64,000 nucleotides of DNA from Paraburkholderia tropica (GTDB taxonomy: Bacteria > Pseudomonadota > Gammaproteobacteria > Burkholderiales > Burkholderiaceae), in assembly GCF_900109265.1 (NCBI RefSeq), contig NZ_FNZM01000005.1, positions 62,001 to 126,000 on the forward strand, given 5' to 3'. Position 1 is the stretch's first letter. Each line of letters starts with the position of its first letter. Below, piece after piece: positions 42,094 through 48,598 of this stretch. Both the position numbers and the translations under genes were made by a program. The notes under the pieces were generated by a model. That model made no database searches. It was not told the DNA's origin and was given only the letters and a program-made list of their open reading frames with translations.

Positions 42094-42816
42094 TTAGAGA
42101 ATGCCGGCCACGCTCGAGAGCGCGACCGTCTTGCCATTGGCGAGCGACAGGCTCGCGGTGCCATCCGTCTGCTGGATGACGGCCTGCACCTTGCTCGCGA
42201 CGAGCGCGGTGGCGGTGGCCGCCTGACCGTTGATGGTGGCGCTGGCGCTGACCGTGTAATCGCCGTCCGCGACCGTGGCGCCCGAGGCGTCCGTGCCGTT
42301 CCAGGTGATCGGCACGGTGCCGGCCGACTGCGCGCCGAGGTCGAGCGTGTTGACGACCTTGCCCGCGGAGTTGGTGATCGTGAGCTTGACGTCGGACGCC
42401 GCCGACGTGAGCTGCACGCCGAGCTGCGGCGCCGAGCCGCTCGACACCGTCGCGGTCGTGCCCGAGGCCAGCACCGTCGAGCCGATCAGCAGCGCGGCCT
42501 GGGCGTTCTGGCCCGCCGACAGCTGCGTCGACAGCGACGTCAGCGAGGTGTTCAGGTTCGCGATGCCCGAGACGGTGTTGATCTGGGCGAGCTGCGAAGT
42601 CATCTGCGAGCTGTCCATCGGATCGGTCGGATCCTGGTTCTTGAGCTGCGCGACGAGCAGTTGCAGGAAAGTGTTTTGCAGATCGCTGCCGCTGGTGCCG
42701 CTCGTGCCGCTCGACGAGGACGTCGACGAACTCGACGACGTGCCGTTCATGGTGTCGAGCAGGCTTTGCGACACGGTGGCGGAGCTGCCGCCGATGGTGG
42801 TGCTGCTGGAAGTCAA
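42094..42816 (-). CDS. flgD: Hook capping protein FlgD
   Basis: A 240-residue FlgD. The conserved scaffold LQNTFLQLLVAQLKNQDPTDPMDSSQMTSQLAQINTVSGI lies near residues 47–86, and an FlgD-type fold (VADGDYTVSASATINGQ) follows. It starts with TTG at 42816, supported by GAGGAGAA at good spacing and by family-type N-terminal residues (MTSSSTTIGG…SQSLLDTMNG); no ATG or GTG fits. Confidence 0.96.
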   Translation of the reverse strand: MTSSSTTIGGSSATVSQSLLDTMNGTSSSSSTSSSSGTSGTSGSDLQNTFLQLLVAQLKNQDPTDPMDSSQMTSQLAQINTVSGIANLNTSLTSLSTQLSAGQNAQAALLIGSTVLASGTTATVSSGSAPQLGVQLTSAASDVKLTITNSAGKVVNTLDLGAQSAGTVPITWNGTDASGATVADGDYTVSASATINGQAATATALVASKVQAVIQQTDGTASLSLANGKTVALSSVAGIL

Positions 42817-42946
42817 CGCGTTCTCCTCGGATACGCCCGGCTAAACTGGGTAGCGTGTGGTGTGTGGTGTAGTCTCGCGCCGCTTTCGCCGCGGCGTCGG
42901 ACGCCTGTTTCAGGGGTCTTCCTGCGTGCCTTTGCTGTGCGCTTCG

Positions 42947-43372
42947 TTACGTACCGATCGTGAGCGTCTTGAGCATCAGCGTCTTCGCGGTGTTCAGCGT
43001 CTCGATGTTCGCCTGATACGAGCGCGACGCCGAGATCATGTTCACCATCTCCTGCACCGGGTCCACGTTCGGCATGGTCACGTAGCCGTCCGCGTTGGCG
43101 GAGGGGTTGTCCGGGTCGTAGGTCTGCTTCATCGGCGTCGGGTCGTCGATCACGCCCGTCACCTTCACGCCGCCCACCTGCTGACCGGACGCGCTGCGCG
43201 CGCCGCCGAGCGGATCGACCGCGAACACAACCTGCTTGGCCTTGTAGGGCTGGCCGTCCGGGCCGGTCGTGCTGTCCGCGTTGGCGAGGTTGGACGCCGT
43301 CACGTTCAGGCGCTGCGATTCCGCCGACATGGCGGACCCGGCAACGCTGAAGATATTCATCAGGGATGGCAT
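42947..43372 (-). CDS. flgC: Proximal rod protein FlgC
   Basis: A 141-residue Flg[48 protein letters not shown] and [45 protein letters not shown] are diagnostic. Rod protein with FlgB and FlgF. It follows flgB by 59 bp. Confidence 0.98.
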   Translation of the reverse strand: MPSLMNIFSVAGSAMSAESQRLNVTASNLANADSTTGPDGQPYKAKQVVFAVDPLGGARSASGQQVGGVKVTGVIDDPTPMKQTYDPDNPSANADGYVTMPNVDPVQEMVNMISASRSYQANIETLNTAKTLMLKTLTIGT

Positions 43373-43431
43373 GGTTTCGGTGACCTCACAAAATGCTGCG
43401 GTGTGTTCTTGCGTAGCGTGCGGCGGTCGGC

Positions 43432-43935
43432 TTACGAGCCCGACTGGATCGCCGAGAGCATCGTCTTGATCTGGCTCGAGAGCACGGTCATGCCCGACTC
43501 GAAGTGCAGCGCGTTGTCCGCGAACTGCACGCGTTCGGTGTCGAGGTCGACCGTGTTGCCGTCGAGCGCGGGCTGCGTCGGGTTGCGGTACATCACCGGG
43601 CTCGAATACGCCTCGGTCGGGCCGCCCGTCGCGACGAGCTTCGCGTTGCCGGGCATGTGGCCGGCTTCCGTCGAGGCCATCGACATGCCGCTCGTCACGC
43701 CCGCGGGCTGCGCCATCACGAGCGGCTGGAAGTTGCCTGCCGCGCCGCCGGCCGACGAACCCGCTCCAGCGTGGCGCAGCGCGCCGGCGAGCGAGGACGA
43801 GAAGTCGACGTCGCGCGCCTGGTAGCCAGGCGTGTCGGCGTTCGCGATGTTCGACGAGATCAGCGCCTGGCGCGTCGCGCGCACATCGAGCGCTTCGCGT
43901 CCAAAGGCGAATTCGGCATCGAGTTTGTCCAGCAT
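43432..43935 (-). CDS. flgB: Proximal rod protein FlgB
   Basis: A 167-residue Flg[50 protein letters not shown], and the C-terminal [23 protein letters not shown]. The ATG at 43935 is preceded by ACGGAGAA. A longer in-frame start would run through the shared flgA/flgB promoter region and is unlikely. It is first in the minus-strand flgBCDEFGHIJ operon. Confidence 0.97.
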   Translation of the reverse strand: MLDKLDAEFAFGREALDVRATRQALISSNIANADTPGYQARDVDFSSSLAGALRHAGAGSSAGGAAGNFQPLVMAQPAGVTSGMSMASTEAGHMPGNAKLVATGGPTEAYSSPVMYRNPTQPALDGNTVDLDTERVQFADNALHFESGMTVLSSQIKTMLSAIQSGS

Positions 43936-44068
43936 CGGGCGTTCTCCGTTACACGAAATGAAAGGCTGCGTTGGCGCATGCAGTGCGCATCCAACCGGTG
44001 GATCGGCCGCGCAGGCCTTTTCGCATGGAGAGGAATAGTAGGCGGGCGACGCAAGAACCAATCGGACG

Positions 44069-44094
44069 AATAGCCGGTAAAGCCCCCCTCTATT
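44069..44094. promoter_or_regulatory. FlhDC-box-like element between flgB and flgA
   Basis: AATAGCC-N12-CTCTATT; GAATAG and CTATTC are exact complements. It matches the E. coli FlhDC pattern AATAGCG-N10–12-CGCTATT best of the three copies in the window, and lies between the divergent flgB and flgA starts. Confidence 0.68.
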
Positions 44095-44162
44095 CGACGT
44101 TAGCGAGCGGGGGCCGACGCCTAGAATGCGATGCGTGTCAATGCAATAGAGGGAGAACGACG

Positions 44163-45464
44163 ATGCCGCAGACTGCCAACCCGAACGCGCGACGCGCGAC
44201 GGCGCACCGGCTCGCGGCCGTCACGGCGGCATGGTTCGGCGTGCTGGGCTTCGTTTCGGCGGCGCAGGCGCAAAGCGATGCGTCGGGCGCGTCCAGCCAG
44301 CAGATCTACATCGCGGGCCCCGGCGACCGCGCCGGTTCGGACGCCGCGAAGATGACCGCGATGCTCGCGCAGCCCGCGAAGGCCGCCGATCCCGCCGCCA
44401 ACGCGAAGGCGTACGCCGATCGCGCGGCGCTGCTCACGCACACCAACGCAGAATCGCGCGCCGAAGCCGAGACGCAACAGCCCGGCATGATCACGATCCC
44501 CGGCGCGGGCGAGCGCGGCAACGCCGCCGCCCAGAACGACGCGCCCAGCATCGTGACCATCGGCGCGCCCGGCGCCGCGAGCACGCCGCAACGCGCCATC
44601 GCACCCGTGACGGTGCAGGCCGCGCCGCGTGTCGTGCAGCCGAATGTGCCGGCGGTGGCCAATGCCGCCCGGATCAATGCCACGAATGCCGGCGCGAACG
44701 CGAACGGCGCGATCATGCGCGCGAGCTACGCGCCGCGCGCCGCCATCAACGCGAATGTGAGCGTGAACGCCAATGCCGCCAACGCCGCGTCGATGAACGC
44801 CGCCGCGCAGGCGCAGGCCCAGGCCGCCGCGGTGCCGCCGGGTCAGGAAGACGGCGAACGAATCCGCGCCACCGCTCTCGCCTTCCTCCAGCAGCAGTCG
44901 GCGGGCTTGCCGGGCAAGGTCAGCATCACGGTCGCGCAGGTCTTCCCGCGCGGCCTCGCGGCCTGCGCCGCGCTCGAACCGTTCATGCCGCCGGGCGCGC
45001 GCATGTGGGGCCGCACGACCGTGGGCGTGCGCTGCGTGGGCGCGAAGCCGTGGACGCTCTACGTGATCGGCCGCATCGCGATCAACGTGACCTACTACGT
45101 GGCCGCGCGTCAGATCAACGCAGGCGAGGCGCTTTCCGCCGCCGACTACCTGCCGCGCGACGGCGACCTCGCGAGCCTGCCGCAGACCATCATCACCGAT
45201 CCGCAACAGGCCAACGGCGCGGTCGCGCTCATGCGCATCACGCAAGGCCTGCCGCTGCGCTCCGACATGCTGCGCAGCGCTTCGTCGGTGGTCATCGGCC
45301 AGACGGTCAAGGTGGTCGCCGTGGGCCCGAATTTCACGATTTCCTCCGAAGGCAGCGTGCTCAACAATGCCGCGCCCGGACAGATGGTGCGCGTGCGCAC
45401 GCCCAACGGGCAGATCATCAGCGGCGTCGTGAAGGACGCCTCGACGGTGGAGATCCAGATTTAG
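44163..45464 (+). CDS. flgA: Flagellar P-ring chaperone FlgA
   Basis: A 433-residue FlgA, periplasmic chaperone for the P ring FlgI. A signal peptide ends near VSAAQA (residues 15–38). The C-terminal SAF-type domain is intact (GEALSAADYLPRDGDLASLPQTIITDPQQ, GLPLRSDMLRSASSVVIGQTVKVVAVGPNFTISSEGSVLNNAAPGQMVRVRTPNGQIISGVV). It is about twice the length of enteric FlgA because of an Ala/Asn-rich insert (roughly residues 60–220). GAGGGAGAA precedes the ATG. It is divergent from flgB and followed by the separately promoted flgMN. Confidence 0.96.
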   Translation: MPQTANPNARRATAHRLAAVTAAWFGVLGFVSAAQAQSDASGASSQQIYIAGPGDRAGSDAAKMTAMLAQPAKAADPAANAKAYADRAALLTHTNAESRAEAETQQPGMITIPGAGERGNAAAQNDAPSIVTIGAPGAASTPQRAIAPVTVQAAPRVVQPNVPAVANAARINATNAGANANGAIMRASYAPRAAINANVSVNANAANAASMNAAAQAQAQAAAVPPGQEDGERIRATALAFLQQQSAGLPGKVSITVAQVFPRGLAACAALEPFMPPGARMWGRTTVGVRCVGAKPWTLYVIGRIAINVTYYVAARQINAGEALSAADYLPRDGDLASLPQTIITDPQQANGAVALMRITQGLPLRSDMLRSASSVVIGQTVKVVAVGPNFTISSEGSVLNNAAPGQMVRVRTPNGQIISGVVKDASTVEIQI

Positions 45465-45556
45465 GGTCGAAATAACGGCCGGGACGGCGCAAAACGGGGC
45501 TGCGCGCCATGTGCGCCAGCACACGTAACAGCATGTAACGCCGGGACTTTTTCCGC

Positions 45557-45583
45557 TAAAGTTCGCGCCGCGCCCGCCGTTAT
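45557..45583 (+). promoter_or_regulatory. Sigma-28 (FliA) promoter of flgMN
   Basis: TAAAGTTC, then GCCGTTAT, with TAAA-N15-GCCG at exact consensus spacing; 30 bp before the flgM start. Confidence 0.88.
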
Positions 45584-45612
45584 CAAGGGCATACGGATCA
45601 GGAAGCCCCATC

Positions 45613-45972
45613 GTGAACATCGACACCTCCAATCGCAACGAAGCGCGCCCGCTGCAAGACAGCCTGGCGCGTACCGGCCAAGGCGATACCGCGAGCGCCA
45701 TCGGCGCCGGCAGCACGGCGTCTCCCGCCGCGTCCGCCAGCACCGCGTCGACGGGCAGCACTCCCGGAGACGCCAACGTGAGCCTTTCCTCGCTTTCCTC
45801 GACGCTGCGTTCCGCGCCGTCGAGCGATAGTGCCGACATCGACATGGATCACGTCCAGTCGATCAAGGACGCTATCAAGAACGGCACGCTGCAGATCGAC
45901 ACCGGCAAGATCGCCGATGGGATCCTCGACACGGCGCGCGGTCTGATCAAGCAGCCGGCAACGGGCAACTGA
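45613..45972 (+). CDS. flgM: Anti-sigma-28 factor FlgM
   Basis: A 119-residue FlgM that holds FliA inactive until it is exported through the finished hook. The disordered Ala/Ser/Thr-rich N-terminus and C-terminal FliA-binding helices (DMDHVQSIKDAIKNGTLQIDTGKIADGILDTARGLI) fit. Start is GTG at 45613 with AGGAAG upstream. Its own FliA promoter gives the expected feedback loop with fliA at 46694–47428. Confidence 0.94.
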   Translation: MNIDTSNRNEARPLQDSLARTGQGDTASAIGAGSTASPAASASTASTGSTPGDANVSLSSLSSTLRSAPSSDSADIDMDHVQSIKDAIKNGTLQIDTGKIADGILDTARGLIKQPATGN

Positions 45973-46014
45973 TCGCCTTCGCCGGCCCGCAATCCGCTTT
46001 GACTGGTGGTACCG

Positions 46015-46461
46015 ATGAAAGACGACCTGCTCGCCACACTGATCGACGAACACGCCGCTGTTGAGGCTTTCGCGTCGCTGCTCGCCTTCGAAGAGAAGGC
46101 GCTCACCTCGGCCGACGGCATGGATTCGCTGCCGCAGATCGTCGAGCAGAAGTCGACGCTCACGCAGCGTCTGGCCGGGCTCGAAAAGGTGCGCGACGCG
46201 CAGCTGGCCGGTCTCGGTCTGCCGGGCGGGCGCAAGGGCATCGAACTGGCCTGCGACGGCGACACGCGTCTCACGGGTCAATGGGCGCTGCTCAAGGGTT
46301 CGACCGAGCGCGCGCGACGCCAGAATCTCACCATCGGCATGATGATCCGCACGCGCATGGAACATAACCGCCGTGCGCTGGCGATCCTGCGCGGCGAGAC
46401 CAATACCGGCGCGACGATGCTGTACGGTCCCGATGGCCGTTTGCCTGCGTTCGGGTTGTAA
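46015..46461 (+). CDS. flgN: FlgK/FlgL export chaperone FlgN
   Basis: A 148-residue helical chaperone: DDLLATLIDEHAAVEAFASLLAFEEKALTSAD and LPQIVEQKSTLTQRLAGLEKVRDAQL match FlgN. It delivers FlgK and FlgL to the export gate. ATG at 46015 is preferred over the GTG at 46006. It follows flgM by 42 bp. The stop codon falls in the first copy of a 12-bp tandem repeat. Confidence 0.93.
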   Translation: MKDDLLATLIDEHAAVEAFASLLAFEEKALTSADGMDSLPQIVEQKSTLTQRLAGLEKVRDAQLAGLGLPGGRKGIELACDGDTRLTGQWALLKGSTERARRQNLTIGMMIRTRMEHNRRALAILRGETNTGATMLYGPDGRLPAFGL

Positions 46462-46500
46462 AGCGGGTTGTGAAGCGGGCTGTGAGCCGGGATTAAAGCG
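46453..46500. repeat. Four-copy degenerate 12-bp tandem repeat at the end of flgN
   Basis: Four successive 12-mers: GGGTTGTAAAGC, GGGTTGTGAAGC, GGGCTGTGAGCC, GGGATTAAAGCG. The flgN stop (TAA at 46459–46461) is inside the first copy. Confidence 0.85.
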
Positions 46501-46526
46501 CGCCGCACAACGCCGCGCAGCGATAG

Positions 46527-46560
46527 AAAAAGCCGAAGCGGATTGCTTCGGCTTTTTTGT
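46527..46560 (+). terminator. Terminator of flgMN
   Basis: An 11–13-bp stem (AAAAAGCCGAAGC at 46527–46539 with 46545–46557) followed by TTTTTTGTTTT. Confidence 0.93.
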
Positions 46561-46637
46561 TTTGGCGCGCGCTCCGTGCGCTTTTGTGCATCGCTTCGCG
46601 CGCGTCGCGAACGCCATCGGCGCAGTCGAGCGCCCAT

Positions 46638-46666
46638 AAAAAAACCGGAGCGCTTGCACACTCCGG
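46638..46666 (-). terminator. Terminator of fliA
   Basis: On the minus strand CCGGAG-N10-CTCCGG followed by a T7 run (complement of 46638–46644), 28 bp after the fliA stop. Confidence 0.85.
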
Positions 46667-46693
46667 CTCTTCTCGCCCCGAACCCGCCGCCGC

Positions 46694-47428
46694 TTAATTC
46701 TCGGTGCCGGCCCAGGACATCTCGCGCAGACGCGTACGCAGACGCGCCACCGCCTGGCTGTGCAACTGGCACACGCGCGACTCGCTCACTTCCATCACCG
46801 CGCCGATCTCGCGCAGGTTCATGCCGCGCTCGTAGTAGAGCGACATGAGCAGCTTCTCGCGCTCGGGCAGGCGTTCGATCGCTTCGACGAGCGCGCCGCG
46901 CAGGCTGTCGTCGAGCAGCGCCGAGAGCGGATCCGAGTGATCGACGCAATAGCGGTCGAGGAACGGCTCGTCCTCGGCGGAACGGTCGAAGTCTTCGTAG
47001 TAGATCAGCTGGCTGCCATGCAGGTCCTGCAGCATCGACTGATACTCGTCGAGCGGCATGCTCAGATGGTCGGCGATCTCGGTTTCGCTCGCCGAGCGTC
47101 CGAGCCGCTGCTCCACCTGATGCACGGCGCTCTCCACCTCGCGCGAGGTGCGACGCAGGCTGCGCGGCAGCCAGTCGTTGCTGCGCAGCTCGTCGAGCAT
47201 CGCCCCACGGATGCGCTGGCTCGCGTAGGTCTCGAACTGCGCGCCCTGGTCTTCCTTGTAGCGGTTGGCCGCATCCATCAGACCGATCATGCCGGCCTGG
47301 ATGAGGTCGTCCAGATCCACGCTCGCAGGCATTTTCGCCACGAGCTGCAGACCCAGACGCCTGACCAGCGGCGCGTATTTCGCGAGGACATCGGCCTGCG
47401 AAATTTTTCCTTGAGCGTTATACATCAT
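46694..47428 (-). CDS. fliA: Flagellar sigma factor FliA (sigma-28)
   Basis: A 244-residue sigma-28: region 2 (VRRLGLQLVAKMPASVDLDDLIQAGMIGLMDAANRYKEDQGAQFETYASQRIRGAMLDELRSNDW), region 3 (SAVHQVEQRLGRSASETEIADHLSM) and region 4 (LPEREKLLMSLYYERGMNLREIGAVMEVSESRVCQLHSQAVARLRTRLREM) are complete. It should recognise the four TAAA-N15-GCCG sites seen in this window. It is last in flhF–flhG–fliA, 48 bp after flhG. Confidence 0.98.
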   Translation of the reverse strand: MMYNAQGKISQADVLAKYAPLVRRLGLQLVAKMPASVDLDDLIQAGMIGLMDAANRYKEDQGAQFETYASQRIRGAMLDELRSNDWLPRSLRRTSREVESAVHQVEQRLGRSASETEIADHLSMPLDEYQSMLQDLHGSQLIYYEDFDRSAEDEPFLDRYCVDHSDPLSALLDDSLRGALVEAIERLPEREKLLMSLYYERGMNLREIGAVMEVSESRVCQLHSQAVARLRTRLREMSWAGTEN

Positions 47429-47476
47429 GCTCTCCTGCTTCTCTTTTCCCTTGCTGCGCCTGTCGTCCGCCGCACG

Positions 47477-48598
47477 TCATGCGTGCTGCGGCGCGGGGCG
47501 CTGCACGGGCGGGTCCGCCCGCCATCCGGCGTGGGCCGGCGCGGGCGCGGATGGGACGCCTGTGACGGTCGAAACGAATGATTCGGTTTGTGCTGCATGT
47601 GCTGCGTGCGCCGAGACGGCGGCGGCGGCCACGCCGGCAGGCGCGGTCTCGACGATCGGCGCGCGCGGCACGTTGGCGTGGCTCGCGGCCGCGGCGTTCA
47701 TCTGCCCGGCCGAAGCCACTGCGGCCGCGCTCGCGCGCGCCGCCTTGACTTCGGCATCCGACGACGCCACCGCTTCGGCGAAATCCGCCGCATTGGACGA
47801 GCGCGCGGACAGCGCCGGGCGCATCGGCCAATGCGGCAGTTCGGCGGCCACATGGCGGAAATCCCGCGCGGCGGCCGTCGAAGGGAAGGCGTCGACGATG
47901 CAGCGCGACAGTTGCACCGCACGCGGCATGTGCGGGTCGGCGGCCACGCACCCGGCGTTCTCGAGCGAGACCGTCAGGTAGCGGCTGGCGACGCCCGCGA
48001 GGTTGTCGAACGCGGCGTGCGCGTCGGTCGCGCTCGCCACGTGGTTCGCGAGCACGCGGAACTGGCCGATCGCGTGCGCGAAATGCAGCCGTTTCATGCA
48101 CGCGTAGGCGTCGGTGATCGCCTGCGCGGCGACGCGCATGACGATCAGCACGTCGTGCGCGTGCATCGCGAGCGGCGACAGTGCGCCGTCGGCGTCGAGC
48201 TGGGCGTCGATGAGGACGATGTCAGCCGGGCCGGTCAGCACCTTGTTCAGTTGCGCGCTGGTGTACTGCGAGCGATGCTCGCGCGAGACGGCCAGCACGC
48301 GAAAGCCGAGCGCGTGACGCCCCGCGGCTTCGTCGAGCCCCATCTCGCCGCGCATCACCGCCGCGAAGTTGCCCGCGCCGCGAATGCCGCCGAGCAGCGC
48401 GCTCACCGAGCGCGGCCCGAGACATTCGTCGATGACGAGCACGTCCTTGCCATGGCCGGTCAGCGCCGCCGCCAGATTGATCACGGCGGTCGTGCGTCCC
48501 GGCGCGCCGGGGCCGCCTGTCACCGCGATCACGCGCGAGCCTTCTCGCGCAAGCAGACGCCGCAGGCCTTCGGCCTGATCGATCACGAACTTATCCAA
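47477..48598 (-). CDS. flhG: FlhG/FleN-type flagellar number regulator with degenerate P-loop
   Basis: A 373-residue MinD/ParA-superfamily protein. The N-terminal FlhF-activating motif DQAEGLRRL (7–15) is intact. The Walker A region reads TGGPGAPGRTT (27–37) instead of GGKGGVGKS/T, so both signature lysines are lost (Pro30 and Arg35). Switch I is VIDECLG (55–61) rather than DADLG, and switch II is LIDAQLD rather than a D-T-G/A-x-G pattern. The last 110 residues are a low-complexity Ala/Pro tail. It starts with TTG at 48598, with GAGG upstream, and overlaps the flhF stop by 8 bp. It probably controls flagellar number through FlhF, but ATPase activity is doubtful. Confidence 0.9.
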   Translation of the reverse strand: MDKFVIDQAEGLRRLLAREGSRVIAVTGGPGAPGRTTAVINLAAALTGHGKDVLVIDECLGPRSVSALLGGIRGAGNFAAVMRGEMGLDEAAGRHALGFRVLAVSREHRSQYTSAQLNKVLTGPADIVLIDAQLDADGALSPLAMHAHDVLIVMRVAAQAITDAYACMKRLHFAHAIGQFRVLANHVASATDAHAAFDNLAGVASRYLTVSLENAGCVAADPHMPRAVQLSRCIVDAFPSTAAARDFRHVAAELPHWPMRPALSARSSNAADFAEAVASSDAEVKAARASAAAVASAGQMNAAAASHANVPRAPIVETAPAGVAAAAVSAHAAHAAQTESFVSTVTGVPSAPAPAHAGWRADPPVQRPAPQHA

